Below, piece after piece: positions 7,751 to 16,800 of a stretch of 42,577 nucleotides of DNA; position 1 is the first letter of the stretch; the number at the start of each line of letters is the position of its first letter. The position numbers and the translations under genes are program-made. The notes under the pieces are model-generated. The model saw only the letters and a program-made list of their open reading frames with translations, ran no database searches and had not been told where the DNA came from. Origin of the DNA: JBCDBY01 sp039182715 (GTDB taxonomy: Bacteria > Planctomycetota > PLA2); NCBI GenBank assembly GCA_039182715.1, contig JBCDBY010000003.1, positions 1 to 42,577 on the forward strand, given 5' to 3'.

Positions 7751-8137
7751 GTGAAACGAATTTTCATTCAGCTCGTCCCCGCTTTGGCCCTGATCGCCTT
7801 GGCCGTTCTGCAGATCAACGACCCGGACCCGGTGTTGTGGGTGACGGTTTACGTGGTCGCCGCCGCGGTCCCGATCGGGTGGGGCCTGGGTCGGCGGATG
7901 CCGGTGGTGTTCGGGGTCGCGATGGGCATGCTTCTCGCCTGTCTGTTGATGTCCGCGCCGGGGCTCATCGACTACCTGAAGTCCGATGACTACGCCTCGA
8001 TCGGCCTTTCGATGTCGCCGGATCGGCCGCAGGTCGAATCCGCGCGCGAGTTCGGCGGCGCGTTGATCGCCGCCTTGATCGTGCTTGGCTTCGCGCGGTG
8101 GCACATCCGTGGGCCTCGCCCGGGCGACAAGCGCTGA
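7751..8137 (+). CDS. TMEM220-like small membrane protein
   Basis: A 128-residue protein with about four hydrophobic helices. The GTG start follows a weak GGAG. The N-terminal helix runs into LQINDPDPVLWVTVYV. The N-D-P-D-P-x-L-W signature is the hallmark of the transmembrane-220 family, which is widespread in bacteria and eukaryotes and has no known function. The third helix (VVFGVAMGMLLACLLMS) is followed by a polar loop (SPDRPQVESAREFGG) and a final helix, as usual in the family. Length is typical. It stands alone, 74 nt after the 5538 gene and convergent with the FkbM gene. Family call fairly sure, role unknown. Confidence 0.75.
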   Translation: MKRIFIQLVPALALIALAVLQINDPDPVLWVTVYVVAAAVPIGWGLGRRMPVVFGVAMGMLLACLLMSAPGLIDYLKSDDYASIGLSMSPDRPQVESAREFGGALIAALIVLGFARWHIRGPRPGDKR

Positions 8138-8173
8138 CCACCGGAGTTGGCGCCATTGCTTGCCGCCGTGCTC

Positions 8174-9058
8174 TCAGTCCGGCCGGCGCGCGTGGGTGTC
8201 GTACCAGCCGGCGATGTCCCGGCCGGTGAACACCTTGGTGACGCGGCGCACGATCGAGCGGACGATCTCGGCGCCCGGGAACTTCGATCGGCTGAGGAAG
8301 CCATCGTCACCGGCGACGCGGTAGCCGCGGAAGATGCCGCGGTACGCGCGCAGCACCGCGTCGCGCGACACCCAGTCGCCGGGCAACTCCGCGCCAAAGA
8401 GGCCCGACGCTCCGTGCTCGAAGCGGTGGTCGACGAAAGCGCCCTCGCGTGCCGGTTCGGGCGGTCTCTGCTCGACCGGGATGGAGGACTGCTCGACCGC
8501 CTGGAACGCGTCGTAGCCGAGGCCGGCGAGGGAATCGACCTCGTGCTGCAGGCGCTCGAAGCTCGTCTTGTCGGACTCGATGGAGAGGTATTTCGGACGT
8601 TGCGCGAACGCGTGGAGCGCCTCCACGCACACGAGATCGACGCCCTCGATATCGATCTTCATGTAGTGCGGCACGCCGTGCTCGCGCAGGACCGCCACGA
8701 AGTCGATCGCGTCGACCTCGACGACGGTGTTGCTCGTGCCGAGGCGCACGTTGCGCTCCGCCCAGTCCTCGCACACGGTGCCCCACTCGCTGAAGGTGTC
8801 GTTGGCGAAGAAACGCACCCTGGTGGTGCCCGCCGCCAGCGTCGCCGGTTCGACGATCGCGCCCTCGACGACGACCAGCCGGCCCGCGCCGACCTCTTCG
8901 GCGAAGCGCTCACGCGCCGCGCGCGCCAGCTCGGGGTTGGCTTCGAACGCGACGACGCGGAAACCCTTGCGCAGGTAGAACGCCGTGTCCTGGGCCGTGT
9001 GCAGGCCGACGTCGTAGACGAGGTCGTCGTGGCGGGGCGTCGGGTGCGGCTCGGTCAT
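8174..9058 (-). CDS. FkbM-family SAM-dependent methyltransferase
   Basis: A 294-residue protein with no signal peptide. The SAM-binding motif I is VYDVGLHTAQDTAFYLRKGF, followed by VVAFEANPEL with the acidic ribose-binding residue, which is the FkbM subgroup pattern. Further conserved blocks are EWGTVCEDWAERN, VVEVDAIDF and HYMKIDIEGVDLVC, the last being the K-x-D-x-E-G motif that is strongly diagnostic of FkbM. YLSIESDK and the glycine-aromatic segment near GLGYDAFQAVEQ complete the core. Members O-methylate sugars or small molecules, often in polysaccharide or glycan pathways. No glycosyltransferase neighbours are present, so the substrate is open. A TAAGCT box lies 12 nt upstream of the ATG. 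Confidence 0.88.
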   Translation of the reverse strand: MTEPHPTPRHDDLVYDVGLHTAQDTAFYLRKGFRVVAFEANPELARAARERFAEEVGAGRLVVVEGAIVEPATLAAGTTRVRFFANDTFSEWGTVCEDWAERNVRLGTSNTVVEVDAIDFVAVLREHGVPHYMKIDIEGVDLVCVEALHAFAQRPKYLSIESDKTSFERLQHEVDSLAGLGYDAFQAVEQSSIPVEQRPPEPAREGAFVDHRFEHGASGLFGAELPGDWVSRDAVLRAYRGIFRGYRVAGDDGFLSRSKFPGAEIVRSIVRRVTKVFTGRDIAGWYDTHARRPD

Positions 9059-9070
9059 CGGGAAGCGGCC

Positions 9071-9076
9071 AGCTTA
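9071..9076 (-). promoter_or_regulatory. -10-like hexamer TAAGCT before the FkbM gene
   Basis: TAAGCT followed by GG on the minus strand, 12 nt before the ATG at 9058, matching the octamer before the 731 gene and at 17396. No Shine-Dalgarno sequence is present. Confidence 0.4.
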
Positions 9077-9105
9077 CCGGCGGAGGGGCCCGCTCCTCCC
9101 GCCGG
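9077..9105 (-). terminator. GC-rich hairpin between DUF1254 and FkbM genes
   Basis: The arms CCGGCGGAGG and CCTCCCGCCGG pair over ten base pairs with one bulged C and an 8-nt loop. It lies downstream of the DUF1254 stop and just upstream of the FkbM -10-like box. There is no U-tract, so it may be a weak intrinsic terminator or simply a structured spacer. Confidence 0.35.
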
Positions 9106-9190
9106 TGCCCATCGAAGGCCCCTCCGAGGGTCGATCGCCGCGCGGCGGAGAAGACAGGGCACCGAACCTCTCGGCCGACGCCCCGCCGCG

Positions 9191-10711
9191 CTATCGAACG
9201 AGTTCGGGGTCGCCCGGCCGCCACGTCTTCTCGTACCAGGGCTTCAGCGGTCCGTACAGGCGGAAGATGATGTTCCAGCCCTTGCCGGGCACCGTCTGGA
9301 CCCAGTTCCGCTCCTTGCCTTTCGGCGCCACCGGTCCGAAGTACAGGTCCCAGGACCCGTCCTCGTTCTGGACGAGCCCTTCCCGGTTGTTGTCGATGCC
9401 GGGGAACCGCTCGTCGGTCTGCAGCATGGAGCGCGTCTGGTTGTCGTAGAGCGTGAACGACCAGAAGTCCTTCATCGGCGGATTGGCCGGGACGTGGATG
9501 CGGTAGGTCTTGCTTCCGTCGAACGGATTGCCGTCCTTGTCGACGTACCCGCACGCATACTTCGAGCCCTTCCCGATGATCTGCGCCGCCATCGCGGGCG
9601 TGATGCCCGTTGCGTAGAAGTGGAACGCTGCTCGCGCGTCGAGCAGCCGCGCGCCATCGGAAAGAAACTGGTAGCTGCCGCCCACGAACGGGTTCGTCCA
9701 GGTCCTGCTCTCGCCCGGATAGAAGTAGAACCCCTCATCCCGCGGCTGGGACATGATCGTTCGCACCGTGGCCGCGCCGACCTGGGCCGACTCGGTCAGG
9801 ATTCGCTTCATGCGCGCATCGGGCGCGAACGGCTTGCCCCTCTCGATGCCGATGGACCGGAGCACGCCGAGAATCTCGGGGTCCTGGCCGACCGAGGGCT
9901 CGGCCTGCACGACCGCGTTGATCTCCTCGAAGATCTCGAACTCCATGCTGTGAATGGTGTTGTTGAACGTGCCCGACGCCTCGACGAAGGTCATCGCCGG
10001 CGGGTTCGCGCGCTTCGACCAGGGGTACATGCGGAACGACTTCTTCGTCGCCTCGACCGCCGGCTTCGGCGATCCGTCGACCTGGAAGCCGCGCCAGATC
10101 ACCCAGTGCCCATAGGTGTTGGTCTTCAGCACGTGGTACCCCTCGGGCACCTCGCCTTCGTAGCCCGGCGGCAGCATCAGGAACTTGCCGCCCTCGCCCT
10201 TGTCCGGGCCCAGCCGCCCGAAGTCCCCGACGTACTTGAACCAATGGTCGTCGATGATGCCGAGCACGTCCGGCGGCGTCTCGATCACCCAGGGTTCGTC
10301 GGTCATCTCCAGCCACGACGCCATGTACACGCTCGTCGTGTTCGCCGTGAGCCAGAGCGCCTTCGAGTCCATCAGGTCCTCGAAGATGACGGCGGTCGTG
10401 TTGGCGGGGCCGAACTCGAGCAGCCCCTTCCGCATCGCATGCATCGAGGCGATCTGGATGCCGCTGAGAAACGCCTGCACGCCGTGGTGGTAGTCGAGGT
10501 TGTCGTAGATCTTCGCGGCCGAGGCCTTGTCCGGCACCCCGTCGAACGACCGGATCGTCCCGATGCGGGTGTCCATCCGATCCGGCGTGGCGATGCCGGG
10601 CGGGACCTCCGTCGTCATCTTCATCTTCGACGCGGGCGGTCGGGCTGCCTGGCAACCGATGACGGTCAGCAGGCCGAGGGTAAGCAGAGTCCTGTAGGGG
10701 CGTCGGTTCAT
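9191..10711 (-). CDS. DUF1254/DUF1214-domain lipoprotein
   Basis: A 506-residue protein. The ATG at 10711 gives MNRRPYRTLLTLGLL followed by a lipobox ending VIGC near residue 20, so it is probably a lipoprotein; an upstream in-frame start at 10747 would hide this. The first half matches DUF1254 (AKIYDNLDYHHGVQAFLSGI, then DEPWVIETPPD and HWFKYVGDFGRLGPDKG). The second half is DUF1214 (FWSFTLYDNQTRSMLQTD, then EDGSWDLYFGPVAPKGKERN and WIQ-like NWVQTVPGKGWNIIFRLYGP near the C-terminus). These two-domain proteins are common in environmental bacteria and their biochemical function is unknown. The gene is monocistronic in appearance. Family identity is confident. Confidence 0.9.
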   Translation of the reverse strand: MNRRPYRTLLTLGLLTVIGCQAARPPASKMKMTTEVPPGIATPDRMDTRIGTIRSFDGVPDKASAAKIYDNLDYHHGVQAFLSGIQIASMHAMRKGLLEFGPANTTAVIFEDLMDSKALWLTANTTSVYMASWLEMTDEPWVIETPPDVLGIIDDHWFKYVGDFGRLGPDKGEGGKFLMLPPGYEGEVPEGYHVLKTNTYGHWVIWRGFQVDGSPKPAVEATKKSFRMYPWSKRANPPAMTFVEASGTFNNTIHSMEFEIFEEINAVVQAEPSVGQDPEILGVLRSIGIERGKPFAPDARMKRILTESAQVGAATVRTIMSQPRDEGFYFYPGESRTWTNPFVGGSYQFLSDGARLLDARAAFHFYATGITPAMAAQIIGKGSKYACGYVDKDGNPFDGSKTYRIHVPANPPMKDFWSFTLYDNQTRSMLQTDERFPGIDNNREGLVQNEDGSWDLYFGPVAPKGKERNWVQTVPGKGWNIIFRLYGPLKPWYEKTWRPGDPELVR

Positions 10712-10883
10712 GCGATGCAGTCTGCCGGGGCCGAACGCCGTTGCCAAGCCGATTCAGGAGCATGGGGGACGGCGCCCGCGGTTGCCTTCGGGAACCAGGC
10801 TGCGACCTCGTCGGGCCGGAGTGGGCCGGGCGAAGCCCCGGTTCGCGAATCGCGTCAGCCCTTCCGTTGGAAGGTTGCCGCCC

Positions 10884-11027
10884 TCAGCGGACCAGATCTT
10901 CGAGTCCCATGCCGTAGTGTTCGCGGAGCGCCGCTTCGCCGCCGTCCTCCCAGTGCGCGGATTCGACGAACGGAGCGAACGCGGCCGCGTCTCGCAGGCG
11001 CAACGCCTTCACGATGCGGTACGACGC
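10884..11027 (-). other. Post-amber continuation of the metallopeptidase frame
   Basis: After the TAG at 11028-11030 the same frame stays open for 47 codons to a TGA. It begins ASYRIVKALRLRD and ends EHYGMGLEDLVR, which is what the C-terminal end of this kind of peptidase normally looks like (a helix beginning S-x-x-x-V, and a final G-x-x-x-x-x-L). The amber codon therefore probably truncates a once longer protein, unless it is read through or is a sequencing or assembly error. Confidence 0.55.
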
Positions 11028-11729
11028 CTAGTAGGAGTAGTCGCGCGTCTCATCGAGGGCGTCGAAGCTGTCGCCGCTTCGAAACTCGGTGCTGGCGATG
11101 ACGCGTGCGAGCCCCTGCGCCCGATCGCGATCGATCTCTCCCCAGGGAATCAGGATGCGTTCCTCGCAGATCTGCGCGACTCCTTCCATGATCCAGGCGG
11201 GTGCGTCGTCGTTGAACGTAAGCAGATGGCCGATCTCGTGCGCCAGGACGACTTCGAGGTCCGTGATGTCTCGCGATGGCCCCAGGACGACGTGGGCGAC
11301 CCCCGGCTGTCCCACGTATACGCCGGCCGATTCCGCGAACTCGCCCTGCTCCGGGTAGTAGTAGCCGAGATAGTCGTAGTAGGTCTCACGGCTCGAGAGC
11401 GCCACGACGATCGCGATCTGGCGATCTTGCACATCCAGCAATCCCGACGCGGCGCGCACGGACTCCTGCGCGGATTGGACCAGCAGCTTCGCCCACGCCT
11501 CCTCGTGGTCGGTCACGAGCCATGCGGTGGGCGCCCTCGCCAGCCGGAACGCAGGCCCCAACGCGGGGCATAGACGTGCGAGCCACTCCAGAACGAGCGC
11601 TTCGAACACCGCACCTCGTTCCGCCTCCTCGACGTGCTCCTGGACCCAATCCCAAGCCACGTTGCTCAGGAGTCGAGGCGCGCCCTCCGCCTCCACCAGC
11701 GCGCCGTCGATGTCGTCGAGTGCAGGCAT
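11028..11729 (-). CDS. HExxH zinc metallopeptidase (peptidase MA-like), amber-truncated
   Basis: A 233-residue product up to a TAG. Residues about 160-185 hold VVLAHEIGHLLTF with the HEIGH zinc motif, followed by APAWIMEGVAQICEE, where the second Glu is the usual third zinc ligand of gluzincins (the W-x-x-E-G motif). Before this comes a helical region and a beta stretch with DRQIAIVVALSSRETYYDY. This is the peptidase MA-like pattern. No signal peptide is visible, and the start at 11729 lies one base after the stop of the preceding lipoprotein gene, so the two form an operon. The frame continues 47 codons beyond the TAG with family-like sequence, so the C-terminal helix is missing and the gene may be a young pseudogene. 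The zinc site itself is intact. Confidence 0.75.
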   Translation of the reverse strand: MPALDDIDGALVEAEGAPRLLSNVAWDWVQEHVEEAERGAVFEALVLEWLARLCPALGPAFRLARAPTAWLVTDHEEAWAKLLVQSAQESVRAASGLLDVQDRQIAIVVALSSRETYYDYLGYYYPEQGEFAESAGVYVGQPGVAHVVLGPSRDITDLEVVLAHEIGHLLTFNDDAPAWIMEGVAQICEERILIPWGEIDRDRAQGLARVIASTEFRSGDSFDALDETRDYSY

Positions 11730-11730
11730 G

Positions 11731-12645
11731 TCAACGATCCGGAAGCGACGGCATGTCGAGGACGGCCCGGCGCGGAATCTCGACGTCCGTCACGTAGCAG
11801 GGGCGCCCCGACCCGCGCAACCAATCCAGAGCGACGACGACGTCTCCCGCACGGAGCCCCGGCGCGATGCGCACGCCGATCGGACGGTCGTCCGCCTCCT
11901 CCTCGAGGAACGCATGCAGTACTTCTTCGGATTCGAATGCGATCAACCGACCTTGCACATGCAGCCGCACGCAGTGCGCGTTCGAGTCCTCCAGGACCTG
12001 CACCGCGAAGAGACGGTCCCACTTTTCATACGGCGGGTGCTCGATCGCGACGAACGACAGCTTCGAGAGGTCCAACGAGCCCTCCGGCGTTTCGTTCTCG
12101 GTCTGCAGAGCGAGCCCCATGGAAGCGTAGTTCTGCTGCGCGACGATCGTCCGAATCCACTGCACGTGCTGCCAGGATGCATCGCGGTGCACCAGCAGCG
12201 CGATGTAGACCGCACACATGCGCGCCGTGCCGGGTTGCCCCCCGAGGCTCGGGAGAGCGACTTCGCGAAACCAGCTGTCGTCTCCCGATCGGGTGGCCCG
12301 ACGATCCAGCAGCTCGCGCCGCATTTCCAGTCTTGCCCCCAGACGGCGAAGCGAGCTCGGCGGCGGACCGGCGGAGGATTTCTGGAACTCCCTCGCCACC
12401 AGCTCCGACATGCCCCCGTCCCGAAACAACGTGATCGAGGGTGAGCTACCGATCCGACCTCGGTCATCGAGGCCGATCGCGATGAACCGCTCCGACGGCA
12501 ACGCGGTGCCCGTCGCCGCGCGCGGCAGGTCGCCGGCCGAAACGCCGACCACGGCGGGGTCGATCGCCCCCGCCGGCCAGGGTTTTCGTGCGTCGTGGTC
12601 CGCACAAGCGCAGAGCGCGAGAAGAACGACGATGCCGATCCTCAT
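11731..12645 (-). CDS. Putative lipoprotein of unknown function
   Basis: A 304-residue protein. I chose ATG 12645 (MRIGIVVLLALCACADH) because it gives a short signal peptide ending in a cysteine, typical of a lipoprotein; a longer in-frame start at 12822 would hide it. The mature region includes ERFIAIGLDDRGRIGSSPSI and VYIALLVHRDASWQHVQWI followed by IVAQQNYASMGLALQT. That strand-helix-strand pattern with a W-x-x-V-x-x-I stretch recalls the periplasmic domain of ExbD/TolR, but this is only a weak resemblance and the usual ExbD membrane helix is absent. The C-terminal third holds beta strands (GDVVVALDWLRG). It is the first gene of a two-gene unit with the metallopeptidase. Confidence 0.65.
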   Translation of the reverse strand: MRIGIVVLLALCACADHDARKPWPAGAIDPAVVGVSAGDLPRAATGTALPSERFIAIGLDDRGRIGSSPSITLFRDGGMSELVAREFQKSSAGPPPSSLRRLGARLEMRRELLDRRATRSGDDSWFREVALPSLGGQPGTARMCAVYIALLVHRDASWQHVQWIRTIVAQQNYASMGLALQTENETPEGSLDLSKLSFVAIEHPPYEKWDRLFAVQVLEDSNAHCVRLHVQGRLIAFESEEVLHAFLEEEADDRPIGVRIAPGLRAGDVVVALDWLRGSGRPCYVTDVEIPRRAVLDMPSLPDR

Positions 12646-12691
12646 CCGCCCACAGTCTCCCATAGCGAGCGCCGCGGAAGTCGGATCCGCA

Positions 12692-12746
12692 TGGGCGCAA
12701 TGGAGCAAGTGCGTTCGATCGGCGCGCGGCGGGAAGCCTGGGCGCC
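12692..12746 (+). repeat. Dispersed 55-bp repeat, copy B (intergenic)
   Basis: It matches 5391-5445 at 46 of 55 bases without gaps. It lies between the divergent lipoprotein and ADP-ribosylglycohydrolase genes. Read in the same frame as copy A it encodes GAMEQVRSIGARREAWAP, with most differences at third codon positions or conservative, which hints that the sequence has been under coding constraint. Confidence 0.65.
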
Positions 12747-12812
12747 GTGTCCCCGCGAAACGGTTCGGGGCGACGGCGAATCCCTCCGCGGGGCCGGATC
12801 GAAGAATCTTGC

Positions 12813-13802
12813 GTGCCTGCAACGGACGTTTCTTCGCGAATTCGCGGCTCCCACCTCGGCCTCTTCCTTGGCGACGCGCTCGCCATGCCGGCGCACTGGT
12901 ACTACAACCGCGCCGCGTTGCGCAGCGACTACGGTGTGATCACCGATCTCGTCGCGCCGCGCGCCACGCATCCGGACAGCATCCTCTGGCGATCGAAGTA
13001 CCGCGCGCCCAACGCGAAGGGCGAGATTCTGCACGATCAGGCGCAGTACTGGGGCCAGCGCGGCGTGCACTACCACCAGTTCCTGCAGGCGGGGGAGAGC
13101 ACGATCAATCTCAAGCTCGCCGCAATCGCGCTCCGGTCCATTCGCGAGCACGGCCGCTACGAGCCGGAAGACTACCTGCGGCGCTACGTCGATTTCATGA
13201 CGACGCCCGGCCGCCACCGCGACACCTATCTCGAGGAATGCCACCGGCACTTCTTCGAGCGCTACGCGCTGGACGTCGATCCGCGCCGATGCGCGGCGGT
13301 GGAGAAACACGTCGGTGGGCTCGCCGGGCCGCTGGCGGTTGCCGCGGCGCTCTCCGAACGGCCCGACGAGGCGCGCGAGGCGGCGCTGGAGCACATGCGC
13401 TGGACGCACCAGGGCCCCGCCATGGAGTCGGCCCTGCACCTCGTTCTCGACATCCTGTTCGAACTCTTCGACGGGATCTCGCTGGAAGACGCGATCGGCC
13501 GGCGGCTTGACGGCGATTCGCTCCCCGCGGAGATGAAGTCGTGGCTCTCGTTCCCGGACGAGGCGGTTATCGGCGGGCTGTTGAGCCCCGCCTGCTACCT
13601 CGACGACGCCGTGCCGGCGACGATCTACCTCGCGCTCAAGTACGCCGACGATCCGCAGCGCGCGCTCATCGTCAACGCCAACCTCGGCGGCGACAACTGC
13701 CACCGGGGTGCGGTGCTCGGCGCCCTGCTCGGGGCGGCGCACGGTCCCAAGGCGTGGCCGCAGCGCTGGCGCGACGGGCTGCTCGATCTGCCGCCGGCCT
13801 AG
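12813..13802 (+). CDS. ADP-ribosylglycohydrolase-like (DraG/ARH fold) protein
   Basis: The start is set at GTG 12813 so that the protein begins close to the usual GSHLGLFLGDALAMP opening; an earlier GTG at 12747 is in frame. That gives 329 residues. The opening G-D-A-L-A-M-P and the closing motif VNANLGGDNCHRGAVLGALLGA match the ADP-ribosylglycohydrolase family, where acidic residues at both ends bind two magnesium ions. In DraG the closing motif reads G-G-D-x-D-x-x-G; here Asn-Cys-His follows GGD instead of a second Asp, and the first metal site lacks the common D-D pair, so metal binding may be altered. The middle is all-helical as expected (YLRRYVDFMTTPGRHRDTY). The reaction would be removal of ADP-ribose from a protein or small molecule; the substrate is unknown. 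Confidence 0.8.
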   Translation: MPATDVSSRIRGSHLGLFLGDALAMPAHWYYNRAALRSDYGVITDLVAPRATHPDSILWRSKYRAPNAKGEILHDQAQYWGQRGVHYHQFLQAGESTINLKLAAIALRSIREHGRYEPEDYLRRYVDFMTTPGRHRDTYLEECHRHFFERYALDVDPRRCAAVEKHVGGLAGPLAVAAALSERPDEAREAALEHMRWTHQGPAMESALHLVLDILFELFDGISLEDAIGRRLDGDSLPAEMKSWLSFPDEAVIGGLLSPACYLDDAVPATIYLALKYADDPQRALIVNANLGGDNCHRGAVLGALLGAAHGPKAWPQRWRDGLLDLPPA

Positions 13803-13850
13803 CGGTCGGCGGAGCGTGGATTCCGTCGCGTCGCGGTGACAATGCGCCGT

Positions 13851-13856
13851 GATAAT
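13851..13856 (+). promoter_or_regulatory. -10-like hexamer GATAAT before the 13864 gene
   Basis: GATAAT (five of six match to TATAAT) 7 nt before the ATG at 13864. There is no Shine-Dalgarno sequence. A GTG at 13849 would place the box inside the gene, which favours 13864. Confidence 0.4.
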
Positions 13857-13863
13857 CAGCGAC

Positions 13864-16800
13864 ATGCGATGGGCATTGCTGGCAACCCTCGTGCTGACGG
13901 TTCTCGTGTTCTGGTGGCAACGCGAGGGCGATGACCGGCGTCGCGACCGCGTGGGGCCCGAGAGCGCGCTCGATGCGCGTGCGCCCGGGTCCGAGGCGAT
14001 GACGGAGGATACCGAGGGCTCCCTTCGAGGCGTGGTGCGGCGCCATGGCGCCCCCGCCCAGGCGCAGGTGTCGCTGCGTCGATTGCGTTCGTGGCGCCGG
14101 GCAAATGACTCCTGGGATAGCTGGGATCTCGCGGATCCCGCCTTGCGCATGGCCGAGCCCGTCGCCGGGGTCGAGAGGGCGCGCACGGCGACGGACGCCG
14201 AAGGCAGTTTCCGCTTCGCGCGCGCGCCGATCCTCCCCAGCGTGTTCGTCGCGCGCGCCGAGGATGGTGCATGGGCGATCGCACCCGCCCGCGACGGTGC
14301 GGTGCTGGAGCTTCCTGCGCGCGCCTACCCTCTGCGCGGGCGTCTCGTCGATCGTGCGGGCGAAGGCGTGGCCGGCTACGTGCGCGCGCTGCTGTCGAAC
14401 GGACCGACGCCCTGGATGTCCACCGATGCGTCGGGCGCGTTCGTGGTGGGAGGCTTGCCGCACGGCCGCGCGGAACTGCAGGTGCGCGTGCCGGGGCGCT
14501 GGGACCTGATCGAGCCGGGGTTCGTGGTGCCCTCCAAGGAGCCGGCGGTCATCACGGTCGATGCCTGGTTTCCCCGGCGGGTGAGCGGCCGCGTGAACTC
14601 GTACGACGACGACCGGCCGGTGGCGGGCGCGCAGGTGATGCTTGCGGTCGGCAAACGTGTCGCGGGGACCACCACCGACGCCGAGGGTCGTTTCGACGTG
14701 CCCGCGCCCGCGCGCGACGGGGCGCTCACGATCACGGCGCCGGGTTTCGCGCCGATGCGCAATCCGGTTCGCTCCGCGGACGCGACCTACCTGCTCTTGC
14801 GGGGTGCGACGTTGGCGGGCCGCGTCGTGATCGACGATGGCGGACGGGCGATCGCCGGCGCGAGCGTGCAGGTGCGCGACTCCCAGCGGCTGCATCGCGT
14901 GACGACGGACAGCGCGGGCGTGTTCATCCTGAACGGCGTCGTGCCCGGCGAGGTGTTCTTCACTGCTCGCGCGCCCGGCTGGCGTCCGCGGTACGGACGC
15001 AACGTCTCCCGTTGGCCGGGCAAGTCGAAGATGCGCTACAGCCGCATCGTGCGCACGGGCGAACGCACCGAGGTCGTTCTTCGCATGCAGCCGAGCGCGC
15101 GCGTCCACGGCGTCGTGCGGGACGAGGACGGTCGGACGTTACTCGACGCGCGCGTCTTGTTCAGCGATGCCGGCGGCAATCGGACCGTGATGACTGATGG
15201 TGCCGGGCGCTTCTCGTTCGAGACCTACGGAGGCGAGCGGCACAGCGTGCGCGTCGGATTGCCGGGGCGTGAAGAGGTGTCGGCGTCGGGATCTTCGCCG
15301 TTCGAGATTGCCATGGGGCCGCGGGGCGAGCCGCAGATCGTCGTGGTCACCCTGGATGGGTCACCGATTCCGGATGCACGGGTGACGGTGACGCGCCTGC
15401 AGGTTGGCGACATCACAATCGCCACGACGGACGCCGAGGGCCGTGCCTTTCTGGAGCCGGTTCGCCGTGAGGCCTACTCCCTGCTCGTGGAGGCGGAGGG
15501 CTTCGTTTCCTATCGGAAGCGGTGGCAGAGCTCGAAAACGACGACGAGGGTGCAGCTGAGGCCGGGCGTCACGACAGCGACGCGGCCCGAGCCGGACCAG
15601 AGTTCGCGCAACGACACGGAGGAAGCCGAAGACAAGGGCGCACCCGTCTTCCGCGTGCGGATTCTCGATGCGCGCGGCCGTCCCGTGCCCGCGGGGCTCG
15701 TGCGCTTGACGCTCGACGTGGATCGCGAGCGTGCGGGGTTCGCGCGCGATCGGTTCAACCCCGATGATCCGGGGCTCTTCCCATTTCGCGGCGGGCTGTT
15801 CGAGATTGAGCGATCGAGGTACTTCCCGTGGGTGGGCGGCAAGTCGATGGTGACGATGGAGTTCTTGCGCGCCTCGAACAAGGAACCCAATCTCGGGCTG
15901 TTCGGCACGCTGGAGTTGGCGGAACCGGCGCTGCCGCTCGGGGTGGCCCGCATGGGGCCGATTCCTCTCGCGGGCGATCACGAGGTGCGCCTGCCTGCGG
16001 AGCGCCGGCTGTCGGGTCGCGTCGTGGGACCCGACGGGAAGCCGGTCGTCGGCGTGATGGTTTGGGCGTGGCCTCCGGAGCGCACGCCGGGAAAGCGCCC
16101 TTTTATGCGCGAGACTCTCGATCATTACGATATCTCGCGCACCGACGCCAACGGGGCGTTCACGCTCGGGCGTCTTCGCAATGCCCCGGTCGACGTCGTG
16201 GTCGAGGCGCCGCGCGGCTTCCATCCCGCGCCCGCTGTGCGTGGGACGCCGGGCGAAGCCCTCACCATTGCTCTCGAACGAGGCGCCGTCGTGGCGGTGC
16301 GCGTCGTCGATCACGCCGGCCAGTCGCTCGAGGGTGCGTCCGTGCGCGCGACGCTGAAGCACTGGATCCCCGAGGAGGAGCGCAAGGGGCTCTGGCTGGA
16401 GTCGTGGGGTCGCTCCTGGAAGTCCGACGCGAACGGCGTGGCCACGCTCGCGGGGCTGGTCCCCGAGGCGACCTACGACCTTCGCATCCGTCCGCCGCGC
16501 GACCGGGAGGAGTTGGCGCCGGAGCGGGTGCAGGCGTGGAAGCCCGGGGACATCGAGGTGCGCCTGGGGGCGGAGCTGTCGGTGCGCGGCGTCGTGGTCG
16601 ACTCGCGCGGGCGGCCGCGTCCCGAGGCGTATGTGCGAGCCGAGTACGGCAACGGTGCGGGCGTGCAGGTCAAGCGTGAGAGAGATGGCTCGTTCCTCTT
16701 GCGTGACGTGCCGGCCGGAACCGTTCGATTCCGCGCGTCCATTCGCGGTGCGGTGCTCGGCGTGGACGCGAAAGCGGAGCCGGTCGAAGTGCCGGCCGGG

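Noticed and set aside
10760..10880. A possible intergenic repeat family linking this region to 17340-17395
   Set aside because: Similarity is only about 70 percent over some 40 bases with gaps and could reflect shared GC-rich hairpin composition; not strong enough to call a repeat.
8147..11101. A 984-codon plus-strand frame across FkbM and DUF1254
   Set aside because: It is antisense to two clear minus-strand families and its translation shows no folded-protein character.
11731..12645. Calling the lipoprotein an ExbD/TolR protein
   Set aside because: Only a short strand-helix-strand stretch is reminiscent; the family membrane helix and conserved Asp are not found, and no ExbB/TolQ partner is nearby.
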